The notes under the pieces are model-generated. The model was not told the origin of the DNA. It saw nothing but the letters and a program-made list of their open reading frames with translations, and made no database searches. Positions 23,526 to 31,823 of a stretch of 64,000 bases of DNA are shown one piece after another (position 1 is the stretch's first letter; each line of letters opens with the position of its first letter). Origin of the DNA: Sediminicola sp963974715 (lineage in GTDB: Bacteria > Bacteroidota > Bacteroidia > Flavobacteriales > Flavobacteriaceae); the NCBI GenBank assembly GCA_963974715.1, contig CAXBDK010000010.1:62001-126000 (forward strand), written 5' to 3'. The position numbers and the translations under genes are program-made.

Positions 23526-24352
23526 CGGCATTGTTAAAAAGCGAACTGTTCAAACTAAGGAAACAGGGAAAAACGTGGTACGCTTTGGGAGCGGTACTTT
23601 TGATAGAGCTTATTATTTTGCTAAGTGCCTATCTTCAGGGTGGTACAATATTGGAGCTGCTGTTGGAGAACCTGCGGCAATCCTTCTACTTTAAGGGAAA
23701 CCTTTTAAACGGGAATTTGCTCCTCTATTTGGTCCTTAATTCATTATGGTTCAACGTACCGCTGATTCTGATGATCGTTACCTCTGCCATCGTCACTGAA
23801 GAATATAGGAACGGTACCTTACAGGCCACACTCTTACAAGCGGTCAAAAGACCGCAACTGATCATGGCAAAATACATTGCGGCCCTCATCTTTACGCTCC
23901 TTGTCATCGTCATAATGATGTTGGGTACCTTTACTGCCGCATATGCCATATTTGGGAACGGTGATTTGATCGTATATTTAAATACGCTCAACTTTTTTAA
24001 GGCCGACGATGCCTTTAAAAGAATCTGTTTTGCCTTCGTTTCAGGTACTTTGAGCATGTTTTTTTTTAGCACGGTGAGCGTCACGTTGGGAATTATATTG
24101 AAAGAATCCGCCAAAACATGGATCGCCTCAGCTTTTTTTCTTATACTCTGTTCACTGCTTCTTAAGGTCGATTTTGGGATGGGGGAGTACGGACGTTTGT
24201 TTTTTCCGAAGTTGATAAATTCTTGGCAGCACTTTTTTCATTATGAGCTCAACTGGTCGCATATTGTTATGGACAACTTGTTACTTATGATATATACCTT
24301 TATGTTCGGCGGTTTAGGATATTATATTTTCAATAAAAATGACATTTTATGA
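23522..24352 (+). CDS. ABC-2 type permease
   Basis: A 276-residue inner-membrane protein with about six hydrophobic segments, starting LLKSELFKLRKQGKTWYALG. ITSAIVTEEYRNGTLQATLLQAVKR is the cytosolic coupling loop seen in BcrB/NatB-type permeases (TEEYxNGTL), here beginning near residue 89. It partners the ATPase whose stop overlaps its start by ATGA, and its own stop overlaps the next gene's ATG in the same way. Confidence 0.88.
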   Translation: MTALLKSELFKLRKQGKTWYALGAVLLIELIILLSAYLQGGTILELLLENLRQSFYFKGNLLNGNLLLYLVLNSLWFNVPLILMIVTSAIVTEEYRNGTLQATLLQAVKRPQLIMAKYIAALIFTLLVIVIMMLGTFTAAYAIFGNGDLIVYLNTLNFFKADDAFKRICFAFVSGTLSMFFFSTVSVTLGIILKESAKTWIASAFFLILCSLLLKVDFGMGEYGRLFFPKLINSWQHFFHYELNWSHIVMDNLLLMIYTFMFGGLGYYIFNKNDIL

Positions 24353-25008
24353 TCAAGGGCCTTTTTATAATTTTCATGACCGTGATGTCATTTCCGATCT
24401 CTGCCCAGCATCTGGATTCCGATTTGCTACATATTAAGGAACGTCTTGATTCGGTTAGCTCCTTTTCGGCAAAACTGGAACTAGATCTGGAAGTGCCCTT
24501 TATTAACATGCCCACCAAAAATGCCACCATAAAGTACCAAAAGGGAAAGGACCTCATTTTTTCAAGTACGGATTTTGTCATGCTTCCCAAACGGGGGCTG
24601 GACTTCTCGTTGACGGAAATATTCAAATATGCCTTTATAACCGTGGATCGCGGAATGGATACAAAGAATGGGTTAGCGGTAAAAGTACTGAATATCATTC
24701 CCGATGACGAAAGATCTTCCCTGGCAATGGCAACATTATATTTGGATACCAAGAACAAACGCCTCGTTGCGTCCAATATGATCACAAAAAAAGATGGTTC
24801 GTTTGAGCTGGAAATGGAGTATGGGGACCTGAAAGATATTTTTCCAAGCGATGTAATCGTTGAATTTGCTGTGGAAAAACTCAGTATACCACTTAATTTT
24901 ATGGGCAGTGATACAGAAATCGATAGAAAACAAATGAGAAAGTCGGACACCAAGACCGGAAAAATTTTGATGGCTTTTGATGATTACGAAATCATAAAAG
25001 AGAAGTGA
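24349..25008 (+). CDS. Exported LolA-like lipoprotein-carrier-fold protein, unknown function
   Basis: A 219-residue protein with a signal peptide (FIIFMTVMSFPISAQ). The mature part begins LLHIKERLDSVSSFSAKLELDLEVPF, has IKYQKGKDLIFSSTDFVMLPKRG, and runs into alternating strands (NMITKKDGSFELEMEYGDL). The opening helix, SxSAKLxLxLE strand and repeated beta strands suggest a LolA/LolB-like half-barrel, which holds acylated ligands in the periplasm. It is the last gene of the coupled ABC operon, so it may accept or deliver what the transporter moves. The fold assignment is inferred. Confidence 0.65.
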   Translation: MIKGLFIIFMTVMSFPISAQHLDSDLLHIKERLDSVSSFSAKLELDLEVPFINMPTKNATIKYQKGKDLIFSSTDFVMLPKRGLDFSLTEIFKYAFITVDRGMDTKNGLAVKVLNIIPDDERSSLAMATLYLDTKNKRLVASNMITKKDGSFELEMEYGDLKDIFPSDVIVEFAVEKLSIPLNFMGSDTEIDRKQMRKSDTKTGKILMAFDDYEIIKEK

Positions 25009-25275
25009 TTGGCATTCGCTAATCGCGGAAGCATGCGTTACCAAATGTATCGATCATCAAAATTCCGAATGGAAGTAGCTGTCAACTGATCTGATGTGGC
25101 CTCTGCTCGGTAAGTGTTCGGGCATAAAATTGCCAAAAAGAAGCGGAGACCCGAACATACGGGCTAGGTTTGTCCAAGGCACTGTTGTCCGGTCGAACAT
25201 CGGTCCAAGAGGATGTGCCTAAGATAACAAGCCCAGCTATGTGCTAAAACATAGAGGAGCATAAGGTCCCATATA
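25009..25275. other. Intergenic sequence before the dispersed element
   Basis: No ORF is apparent. A small hairpin, CTATGT-GCTAAA-ACATAG, lies near 25234-25252. The stretch separates the ABC operon from the repeat at 25276. Confidence 0.3.
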
Positions 25276-25437
25276 GAAGTGATCTAAACTTTTTTGATTG
25301 AAGTGAAAATTAGCCATTTTGGGTGTATTTGAAGGCTTTTTTGACCTGCGTAGCAGCGCTACGGAAGGAAAAAAAGGGGAAAAGTAGGCTCAAAAGGGAA
25401 ATTTTTTGGCCAATTGGAAAAAGTTTAGATCACTTCA
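25276..25437. repeat. Dispersed palindromic element, full copy 2 (about 162 bp)
   Basis: Terminal inverted repeats of 19 bp are perfect (25276-25294 with 25419-25437; GAAGTGATCTAAACTTTTT). Both arms carry the same G-for-A change relative to copy 1 (GATCTAAAC and GTTTAGATC), so the change is compensated. An inner hairpin CGTAGC-AGC-GCTACG is perfect here. It ends 6 bases from the stop of the thioredoxin gene on the minus strand. Confidence 0.85.
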
Positions 25438-25443
25438 TATTCT

Positions 25444-25974
25444 TTATTTGTTTTCCGTATAGGTTTTCCAATCCTTTTCCTTGTAGATATTATCGCCAAA
25501 ATATTGGGCGATCTGTAAAAAGGGATCTGGTTTCTGGTAGCCGGGAACCGGGGAGAGCATATTGAGGGATTCATCCAAAAAGATAGTGGTCGGGTAACTT
25601 AGTTTTCCCTGCATCAACGCTGCTGCAAATTCATGGTACCCGTTCCTGCCCTGCGGTACAAATTTATAGGTCTTACCTTTAAACTCTATAGGTTCCTTGC
25701 CTTCCCCGTCCATCTTTACCATATAAAAGTTTTTGGACATATAGGCGGCCACTTCAGGATTCTGAAAGGTATCGGCATCCATTTTTTTGCACCACCCGCA
25801 CCAGTCCGTATAGACATCTATAAAGATTTTCTTGGGAGAGGTATCCGTTTGGGAGCGCTTTACGGCGTCGTTCCAGGAAAGCCATTCCACTTCTTGTGCG
25901 GTCGCAAATAGTCCCATTAGGACCAAAACGCCAAAGGCGATACGTTGCTTTCCTGATAACGTTACTGTATTCAT
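25444..25974 (-). CDS. Exported thioredoxin-family protein (WCGWC active site)
   Basis: A 176-residue protein with an N-terminal hydrophobic signal (IAFGVLVLMGLFATAQ) and a thioredoxin-like domain. The active site is DVYTDWCGWCKKMD with Cys59 and Cys62. YPTTIFLD is the cis-proline region. It belongs to the DUF255/thioredoxin-7-like group that probably keeps disulfides reduced in the periplasm. A promoter box is at 26008-26015. The dispersed element lies immediately after its stop. Confidence 0.9.
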   Translation of the reverse strand: MNTVTLSGKQRIAFGVLVLMGLFATAQEVEWLSWNDAVKRSQTDTSPKKIFIDVYTDWCGWCKKMDADTFQNPEVAAYMSKNFYMVKMDGEGKEPIEFKGKTYKFVPQGRNGYHEFAAALMQGKLSYPTTIFLDESLNMLSPVPGYQKPDPFLQIAQYFGDNIYKEKDWKTYTENK

Positions 25975-26007
25975 CGGTATATTTATCTATTAACTCCCTT
26001 AGGGTAA

Positions 26008-26015
26008 CAAAATTA
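26008..26015 (-). promoter_or_regulatory. Promoter -7 box (TAatTTTG) for thioredoxin gene
   Basis: Minus-strand TAATTTTG lies 33 bases before the ATG at 25974. Confidence 0.55.
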
Positions 26016-26035
26016 ACGAAAAATACCCGAATTTA

Positions 26036-27277
26036 TTACTTGGCCACCACTTTCTCTTTCTTAGGGGAAAAGAGTTCCTTTACGTCCACCTGGTTTCGGA
26101 TAAGGTCCTCAAAATTTTCCCGTTCCCGAATCAGGACCGCCTTACCTTGGTGCCATAGGACCTCGGGTGGCCTGAACCTTGAATTATAGTTGCTGGCCAT
26201 GGTAAAACAATAGGCCCCGGCATTCTTAAAACAGAGGATGTCCCCTTCGGAAATCTCATTGATCCGCCGGTTGCTCGCAAAAGTGTCCGTTTCGCAGATA
26301 TACCCTACCACTGAATAATACCGCTCCCTCCCTTTGGGATTGGATATGTTGAGTATGCTATGGGTAGCCCCGTACAACATGGGCCTTATAAGGTGGTTGA
26401 ATCCCGAATCGACACTGGCGAATACAGTGGAAGTGGTCTGTTTTACCACGTTCACCTTGGCCAGGAAGAAACCTGCCTCACTCACCAAAAATTTGCCCGG
26501 TTCAAAGGCAAGGGTCAGCTCCTTGCCATATTCCTTACAGAAGTTGTTGAACTTGGTGGAAAGTTTTTTGCCCAGTTCCTCAATATTGGTCTCAATGTCG
26601 CCCTCTTTGTAAGGGACCTTGAAGCCGCTGCCGAAATCGATGAAATCCAGATTTTTGAAGTTCTTTGCCGTCTCGAACAAAATTTCGGAGGCATATAGGA
26701 AAACATCTATATCCAGGATATCACTGCCCGTATGCATATGGATGCCGTTAATGTTCATCCTGGTAAGGTCCACGATACGCAACAAATGCGGTATCTGATG
26801 AATGCTGATACCAAATTTGGAATCGATATGACCTACGGAAATATTGGAATTTCCCCCGGCCATTACATGCGGATTGATTCGGATACACACCGGAATATCG
26901 GGATGTTTACTGCCAAACTGCTCCAAAATGGAGAGGTTGTCAATATTGATCCTTGCACCTAGGGCGGCAACCTCCTCTATCTCTTCCAAAGAAACCCCAT
27001 TGGGGGTGTAGATGATCGATTCGGGCTTGAAACCGGCCAACAGCCCCAACTTGACCTCCTGTATGGAAACGGTGTCCAGACCGCTGCCCAAACTGTTCAT
27101 CAAGCGAAGGATGGTGATATTTGAAAGAGCCTTTGCCGCATAGTTGAGCTTGAGGTGTTTTACCCCTTTAAAGGCATCCGTGAGTCTATTGAACTGTGAG
27201 ATGATCTTCTCGGAATCATATACGTATACTGGATCTCCGTAGGTCTTGGCAATGTTTAAAAGGTCGGAGTGCTTCAT
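26036..27277 (-). CDS. lysA: Diaminopimelate decarboxylase
   Basis: A 413-residue PLP enzyme that decarboxylates meso-diaminopimelate to lysine, the last lysine-pathway step. The PLP lysine is Lys49 in LNYAAKALSN. Further motifs are GSGLDTVSIQEV, IHMHTGSDI, DFGSGFKVPY, FEPGKFLVSEAG, YICETDTFA (active-site Cys) and FKNAGAYCF. The frame extends 27 codons upstream, but a TAgcTTTG promoter box at 27296-27303 excludes that. dapD of the same pathway is at 45.6 kb. Confidence 0.96.
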   Translation of the reverse strand: MKHSDLLNIAKTYGDPVYVYDSEKIISQFNRLTDAFKGVKHLKLNYAAKALSNITILRLMNSLGSGLDTVSIQEVKLGLLAGFKPESIIYTPNGVSLEEIEEVAALGARINIDNLSILEQFGSKHPDIPVCIRINPHVMAGGNSNISVGHIDSKFGISIHQIPHLLRIVDLTRMNINGIHMHTGSDILDIDVFLYASEILFETAKNFKNLDFIDFGSGFKVPYKEGDIETNIEELGKKLSTKFNNFCKEYGKELTLAFEPGKFLVSEAGFFLAKVNVVKQTTSTVFASVDSGFNHLIRPMLYGATHSILNISNPKGRERYYSVVGYICETDTFASNRRINEISEGDILCFKNAGAYCFTMASNYNSRFRPPEVLWHQGKAVLIRERENFEDLIRNQVDVKELFSPKKEKVVAK

Positions 27278-27295
27278 AGTGCTGATAAATTTGGG

Positions 27296-27303
27296 CAAAG
27301 CTA
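27296..27303 (-). promoter_or_regulatory. Promoter -7 box (TAgcTTTG) for lysA
   Basis: Minus-strand TAGCTTTG is 19 bases before the lysA ATG. Confidence 0.6.
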
Positions 27304-27440
27304 ACCTACTTCTGGGATTTGAACAAGAAATACCCAAAGAAATTAAATAATGCAACAAAATGTTATATATTTAACACTTTTAAAGGTCTAATTTTTTTGT
27401 CTTCGTAAGTTACAAGCTGTAATTTTATCAAAAAAAAGCT

Positions 27441-28079
27441 ATGTTGCTTCCAATGTTTCCGCTACGGTCGGTCTTTTTTCCGGCAGAAATGGTGCCCCTG
27501 CACATTTTCGAGGATCGGTACAAGGATTTGATCAGGGATTGTCGGGAAGGGGCCCATGGCTTCGGGATACCGGTATATATCAACAATACCCTTCGATACG
27601 GTACCGAGATGGAACTATTGGAAATCGTGGAGACCTATCCAAATGGCGAACTGGACATTATTTGTAAGGCGGGCAGGGTCTTCGAGGTGAAAACGTTCCA
27701 AGAGGAACTACCGGGATTTCCATATGCCGGTGGTACGGTCCATTTCCTTGGGTACGACGCAGATGGCACCCAATCGCTACAGCTCCAAATAATGGAGGGT
27801 GTCAAGGAGCTGTACAGGTTAATGGAAATCCCTTGGGACCATGTCTTTGGCGCCCCGTTTGCTTTTAACCAATGGATCCATAAAATAGGCCTCAACCTGG
27901 AACAGGAGTATGAGCTGCTACAGATGCGGTCGGAACGGCAGCGCCAAAAATATGTGCTACTGCATTTGGCTCGGACCGCAGAGGTGCTAAGGCAATTGGC
28001 ACACATGAAGGACGTGATCGAACTGAACGGACATTTTAAAAATTTTGATCCCCTGAATTTTAAGGACTTTAAAATTTAA
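27441..28079 (+). CDS. Lon N-terminal (LonSB) domain protein
   Basis: A 212-residue stand-alone protein with the substrate-binding domain of Lon protease but no ATPase or protease domain. The start LPMFPLRSVFFPAEMVPLHIFEDRYKDLIRDC is the typical LAN/PUA-like opening; GFGIPVYINN and IICKAGRVFEV follow. Such proteins are common in bacteria and may act as adaptors; their role is unknown. It is divergent from lysA and upstream of sucC, which has its own promoter box. Confidence 0.9.
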   Translation: MLLPMFPLRSVFFPAEMVPLHIFEDRYKDLIRDCREGAHGFGIPVYINNTLRYGTEMELLEIVETYPNGELDIICKAGRVFEVKTFQEELPGFPYAGGTVHFLGYDADGTQSLQLQIMEGVKELYRLMEIPWDHVFGAPFAFNQWIHKIGLNLEQEYELLQMRSERQRQKYVLLHLARTAEVLRQLAHMKDVIELNGHFKNFDPLNFKDFKI

Positions 28080-28123
28080 TCCCCCTAATTTCTTTTTCAT
28101 TAGGGTAATTACCAATGGTTTCC

Positions 28124-28131
28124 TATTTTTG
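28124..28131 (+). promoter_or_regulatory. Promoter -7 box (TAttTTTG) for sucC
   Basis: TATTTTTG lies 28 bases before the sucC ATG at 28159 and overlaps the start of the upstream-extended frame at 28129. Confidence 0.6.
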
Positions 28132-28158
28132 CCCTTTAACAAAAACACATCATTTCAT

Positions 28159-29352
28159 ATGAATCTCCACGAATATCAAGGAAAAGAAATATTGGCAAGT
28201 TTTGGGGTGCGTATCCAACGTGGCATAGTGGCCCACAATGCGAACGAAGCCGTTGAAGCCGCCAAGCAACTTACCCAGGAAACAGGGACCGGTTGGCACG
28301 TGATCAAGGCACAGGTACATGCGGGAGGCCGTGGAAAGGGCGGCGGGGTAAAGTTGGCCAAGAACCTGAAAGAAGTGGAAGCCCTTGCCGGACAGATCAT
28401 AGGAATGAACCTGATCACCCCCCAGACCAGTGCCGAGGGCAAAAGGGTGCACCAAGTGTTGGTTGCCGAGGATGTCTATTATCCAGGGGCCAGTGAAACG
28501 TCCGAATTCTATATGTCCGTTCTTTTGAACAGGGGAACCGGAAGGAACATGATCATGTATTCTACCGAAGGTGGAATGGATATCGAGGAAGTAGCGGAAA
28601 AAACACCACATCTCATCTTTACGGAAGAAATAGAGCCCAGTGTGGGATTGATGCCCTTTCAGGCCAGAAAAATAGCTTTTAACCTTGGACTTTCCGGGAA
28701 CGCTTTTAAGGAAATGACCAAATTTGTCTCCTCATTGTATACTGCATATGTAGAAAGCGACTCCAGTATGTTCGAGATCAATCCTGTCCTTAAGACATCG
28801 GATGACAAGATAATGGCGGTTGACGCCAAGGTTTCACTGGACGACAATGCCCTTTACAGACGGAAACAATACGCTGAAATGCGCGATCTAAGGGAAGAGA
28901 ACCCCATTGAAGTGGAAGCCAGGGCCGTTGGGCTAAATTATGTGGACCTTGATGGCAATGTGGGCTGTATGGTAAACGGGGCCGGTCTTGCCATGGCCAC
29001 AATGGACCTTATTAAAATGGCAGGTGGGGAGCCCGCAAACTTTTTGGACGTTGGGGGTACCGCCGATGCCAAAAGGGTAGAGGAGGCCTTTAGGATCATT
29101 TTAAAGGATAAAAATGTAAAGGCGATCCTTATCAATATCTTTGGGGGGATTGTGCGATGTGACAGGGTTGCCCAAGGAGTGGTGGACGCCTATAAAAATA
29201 TGGGAGACGCCATTAAGGTACCCATCATTGTCCGACTTCAGGGGACCAATGCGGAACTCGCCAAAGAAATCATAGACAATTCCGGGTTGGCCGTACATTC
29301 TGCGGTACAGTTTCAGGAAGCTGCCGATAAAGTAAAGGAAGTCTTGGCGTAA
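28159..29352 (+). CDS. sucC: Succinyl-CoA synthetase, beta subunit
   Basis: A 397-residue ATP-grasp subunit of the TCA-cycle enzyme that makes ATP or GTP from succinyl-CoA. It starts MNLHEYQGKEILASFGV, with KAQVHAGGRGKGGGVKLAK in the nucleotide-binding part, EINPV near residue 210, and GGTADAKRVEEAF and NIFGGIVRCDRVAQGVV in the C-terminal half. The alpha subunit gene is not in the window. A terminator follows. Confidence 0.97.
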   Translation: MNLHEYQGKEILASFGVRIQRGIVAHNANEAVEAAKQLTQETGTGWHVIKAQVHAGGRGKGGGVKLAKNLKEVEALAGQIIGMNLITPQTSAEGKRVHQVLVAEDVYYPGASETSEFYMSVLLNRGTGRNMIMYSTEGGMDIEEVAEKTPHLIFTEEIEPSVGLMPFQARKIAFNLGLSGNAFKEMTKFVSSLYTAYVESDSSMFEINPVLKTSDDKIMAVDAKVSLDDNALYRRKQYAEMRDLREENPIEVEARAVGLNYVDLDGNVGCMVNGAGLAMATMDLIKMAGGEPANFLDVGGTADAKRVEEAFRIILKDKNVKAILINIFGGIVRCDRVAQGVVDAYKNMGDAIKVPIIVRLQGTNAELAKEIIDNSGLAVHSAVQFQEAADKVKEVLA

Positions 29353-29383
29353 ACGATCTCCAATATTTTGTAGACCCTATTAT

Positions 29384-29420
29384 AAAGGGCAATGTTCACG
29401 TAACATTGCCCTTTTTTATT
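29384..29420 (+). terminator. Rho-independent terminator after sucC
   Basis: A perfect 13-bp stem (29384-29396 with 29402-29414) is followed by a T-run. Confidence 0.9.
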
Positions 29421-29539
29421 TTTCACATACAAACACTGCTAAAGCATATAATTATCGCGACTTTTACAGGGAACCTCTGCAGTATTTTAAAGGTTTCATT
29501 TGTTTTGTCCCAAAATTCGCAATACCAATTTCACCTCGG

Positions 29540-29547
29540 TATTTTTG
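29540..29547 (+). promoter_or_regulatory. Upstream candidate promoter box (TAttTTTG)
   Basis: TATTTTTG lies about 215 bases before the next gene. If used, it implies a long leader or a separate small transcript. Confidence 0.35.
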
Positions 29548-29627
29548 CCCTTCGTTTCCAAATGGTTATCAAAATTAAATAAACATTAAAGTGCTCGGAC
29601 CGGGTGGGTTTTGTTGCATTTTGAAAC

Positions 29628-29635
29628 TACCTTTG
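29628..29635 (+). promoter_or_regulatory. Promoter -7 box (TAccTTTG) for the 113-residue exported protein
   Basis: TACCTTTG has TTTTGTTG upstream near 29609-29616 and lies about 127 bases before the ATG at 29762. It gives a leader over 100 bases long. Confidence 0.45.
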
Positions 29636-29761
29636 ACCCCGAATTATAACAGGTCAATTTATTTAATTTTATGTTAAATGATGGAAAAATTGTAACAATT
29701 CCATTTTGGAAGCGTCTTTTTAGGAAATCATCAATCAATCATCAATCTAAAAAACAACATC

Positions 29762-30103
29762 ATGAGAAAATTTAGTGTATTGTTCGTAGCCGTTATGGTA
29801 ATGTTCAGCGGTAGCGCTTTGGCAAATGATTCCAAGAACGAGGCCAAACCCGTAAAAAAATTATCTACCCAGATAGGGGCCTTACTGGATGGAAATTCCT
29901 TTGTTCTGGACAGTAACGATCTGACCGCCCAAGTCCGTTTTACCCTAAACGACGAAGGAGAGATCGTGGTACTATCCGTAAGCACGCAAAACCCAATTTT
30001 GGAAGGGTTTGTAAAAGGACGCCTTAACTACAAAAAAGTGGAATTGGATTCTTACAAGGAAGGTAAGATCTACACTGTACCGGTTCGGATCACTGCAAGA
30101 TAA
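29762..30103 (+). CDS. Small exported protein of unknown function
   Basis: A 113-residue protein with a clear signal peptide (FSVLFVAVMVMFSGSALA). The mature domain has LSTQIGALLDGNSF, LTAQVRFTLNDEGEIVVLSVST and GRLNYKKVELDSYKEGKIYTVPVRI. That is a short alternating-strand domain resembling small TonB-C-like or flavobacterial periplasmic proteins of unknown role. A perfectly palindromic terminator follows 18 bases after the stop. Confidence 0.75.
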   Translation: MRKFSVLFVAVMVMFSGSALANDSKNEAKPVKKLSTQIGALLDGNSFVLDSNDLTAQVRFTLNDEGEIVVLSVSTQNPILEGFVKGRLNYKKVELDSYKEGKIYTVPVRITAR

Positions 30104-30120
30104 AAGAACAGTGGTCAAAA

Positions 30121-30152
30121 AAAAATCCTGAAAATTTTCAGGATTTTTTTTT
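30121..30152. terminator. Bidirectional terminator shared by convergent genes
   Basis: The stem AAATCCTGAAAA/TTTTCAGGATTT (about 30123-30146) is a perfect palindrome flanked by A and T runs, so it can work both ways. The stop codon of the minus-strand DUF1456 gene (30138-30140) lies inside it. Confidence 0.85.
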
Positions 30153-30512
30153 GTTCTTATATTTTACATAACTGACATCCGGAGGGCCTTCTTTTTTTAT
30201 ATTGGATTTAAAGGGCCGTCTGTTCGGTACTTCTTTGTGGGTAGTGGCTGTCGCCGTTTTCTTAAGGAGAACCTCTCCCGGAATTTTGGGACTTTCTTTG
30301 GTTCCCCGTAAATGTAATACCAGTCCGTTGAGAAAGTTGCGCAAGATCTGGTCGCCACATTCCACATAATTGGGATGATCTTCTTTCCTGAAAAATGACC
30401 CCAGTTCGCTTTTGGTGACCTTAAAGTCCACCAGTTTTAGTATTTCAACTATCTCATCATCGCGCAGCATCAAGGCTACCCTAAGTTTCTTAAGGATGTC
30501 GTTATTGGTCAT
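30138..30512 (-). CDS. DUF1456 protein (YehS-like)
   Basis: A 124-residue cytosolic protein. It starts MTNNDILKKLRVALMLRDDEI and repeats a related unit (KSELGSFFRKEDHPNYVECGDQILRNFLNGLVLHLRG, shown here only by its key words KSELGSFFRK and FLNGLV), the two DUF1456 helical repeats of E. coli YehS. The C-terminus is lysine-rich. Function is unknown. Its final codons form part of the shared terminator hairpin. Confidence 0.88.
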   Translation of the reverse strand: MTNNDILKKLRVALMLRDDEIVEILKLVDFKVTKSELGSFFRKEDHPNYVECGDQILRNFLNGLVLHLRGTKESPKIPGEVLLKKTATATTHKEVPNRRPFKSNIKKEGPPDVSYVKYKNKKKS

Positions 30513-30779
30513 GCCATAAATTTTCCGCAAGGTACTACAAATTAAGCAGCAGGCCCCTGTCGTCGGATAATTTTGGACTTACATATACGAAACCGCTCAA
30601 ATTTCTGTTATTTAATGTATTGATAGGCAGTTTTCTAACAGATGTTTTTCAATTTGGAAGGAAGGGCAATCGGGATTTTGCGAAATATGCCAACAAGTGA
30701 TCGAACGACATTGGGACATCCTAAAGATGGGCCCTGCATTAAGGATTGAAACCCTATCCCATAGGCAAAAAAAGACCAT

Positions 30780-31181
30780 ATGAGCAGTTATGAAGAAAAA
30801 TTGGGAATCCTCTCCGAAATGATTGCTTTTGCGCGCACCGAAAATGGCATTAAAACGGCCGAATATAATTTTTTGCTCAGCGTTGCCGACGGGTTGGGAG
30901 TGGATCGGGAAACCTTCCATGGCCTCCTTAAACATAAAGTGGATAGGCCAGTACTTTCCACCGTTGCAGATCGCATATTACAGTTCCACCGTTTGGTACT
31001 GCTTATGAACGTGGATGGGATCAATACGGAAGTGGAGATATCCCGACTCTATAATGTGGGCCTGGGAATGGGTCTTCCCCCGTCCGCCATAGAACAGGTA
31101 CTGGTGGTAATGCACCGATATCCCTATAAAATCGTCCCTCCAGAAGTCCTCATCAGCATTTTTAAGGCCCACTACAATTGA
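30780..31181 (+). CDS. TerB-like helical protein, unknown function
   Basis: A 133-residue protein without signal peptide. EEKLGILSEMIAFARTENGI, AEYNFLLSVADGLGVD, VADRILQFHRLVLLMNVDG and EISRLYNVGLGMGLPP follow the helix pattern of TerB/DjlA N-terminal domains, which bind metal in some members. Here the usual acidic D/E residues of the metal site are only partly kept. Treat it as TerB-like by pattern; function unknown. Confidence 0.65.
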   Translation: MSSYEEKLGILSEMIAFARTENGIKTAEYNFLLSVADGLGVDRETFHGLLKHKVDRPVLSTVADRILQFHRLVLLMNVDGINTEVEISRLYNVGLGMGLPPSAIEQVLVVMHRYPYKIVPPEVLISIFKAHYN

Positions 31182-31189
31182 TCGTTAAG

Positions 31190-31234
31190 TGACATAATGG
31201 CATCAATACACCTTGTAAAGATGTCATAATGACG
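31190..31234. promoter_or_regulatory. Two palindrome-like activator-type sites upstream of hsp20
   Basis: TGACATAATGGCA (31190-31202) and TGTCATAATGACG (31222-31234) share the core CATAATG and near-palindromic ends. Their centres are 32 bases apart, close to three helical turns. This is the arrangement expected for an activator that binds twice upstream of a sigma-54 promoter. Confidence 0.5.
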
Positions 31235-31245
31235 CATATTTTCAT

Positions 31246-31261
31246 TTGGTACGTACTTTGG
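31246..31261 (+). promoter_or_regulatory. Sigma-54-like promoter (-24/-12) of hsp20
   Basis: TTGGTACG-N4-TTGG has the exact 12-base spacing between the -24 GG and -12 G. The only departures from the consensus TGGCACG-N4-TTGC are T for C at the fourth base of TGGCACG and G for C at the end of the -12 box. It lies about 45-60 bases before the ATG. Confidence 0.55.
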
Positions 31262-31305
31262 TTATAATGATTAAATAAAATGTTTAATCTAAAAGAATAA
31301 CAAGT

Positions 31306-31731
31306 ATGGCAACAATAAAAAGAAATCCGATTTTTTTCCCCGCATTGGTCAATGAAATTTTTAGGCCCGATTGGTTCGGGGGGACCGAAGGGGCGCACAG
31401 TACCGTGCCCGCCGTGAACATTCAGGAAAGTGAAAAGGAATTCGGCCTTGAACTGATGGTGGCCGGTAGGAACAAGGAGGATTTTAACTTGGAAGTGGAC
31501 AAGGATGTACTTACGGTTTCCTATGGGTCCAAAGAAGATACTACGACCGAGGGGAAAACTTATACCAGAAGGGAATTTGCGGTAACCTCCTTCAAAAGGA
31601 GTTTTACCTTGCCCGAAACGGTGGACACAGAAAACATCAATGCTTCCTATACCGATGGAATCCTAAAACTTACCCTGCCCAAGAAGGCAGAGGCGCTCCC
31701 AAAACCAAAAAGGTTGATAGAGGTAGCCTAA
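31306..31731 (+). CDS. Small heat-shock protein, Hsp20/alpha-crystallin family
   Basis: A 141-residue chaperone. The alpha-crystallin domain (about residues 35-130) has VPAVNIQESEKEFGLELMVAGR, DKDVLTVSYG, RREFAVTSFKRSFTLPETVD and ASYTDGILKLTLPKK; the final conserved GxLxLTLPK motif is intact. Small heat-shock proteins bind unfolding proteins without ATP. It is monocistronic, with a sigma-54-like promoter upstream and a strong terminator downstream. Confidence 0.96.
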   Translation: MATIKRNPIFFPALVNEIFRPDWFGGTEGAHSTVPAVNIQESEKEFGLELMVAGRNKEDFNLEVDKDVLTVSYGSKEDTTTEGKTYTRREFAVTSFKRSFTLPETVDTENINASYTDGILKLTLPKKAEALPKPKRLIEVA

Positions 31732-31786
31732 TTCGCTGGGAAATATCAGCAAAAAGTGAAGTGAAAGTTTTATGATGGTTGGTTTG

Positions 31787-31823
31787 AAGGGCACCGGGAT
31801 TTTGTTCCGGTGCCCTTTTTTTG
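31787..31823 (+). terminator. Rho-independent terminator after hsp20
   Basis: An 11-bp perfect stem (31787-31797 with 31807-31817) is followed by a T-run. Confidence 0.9.
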
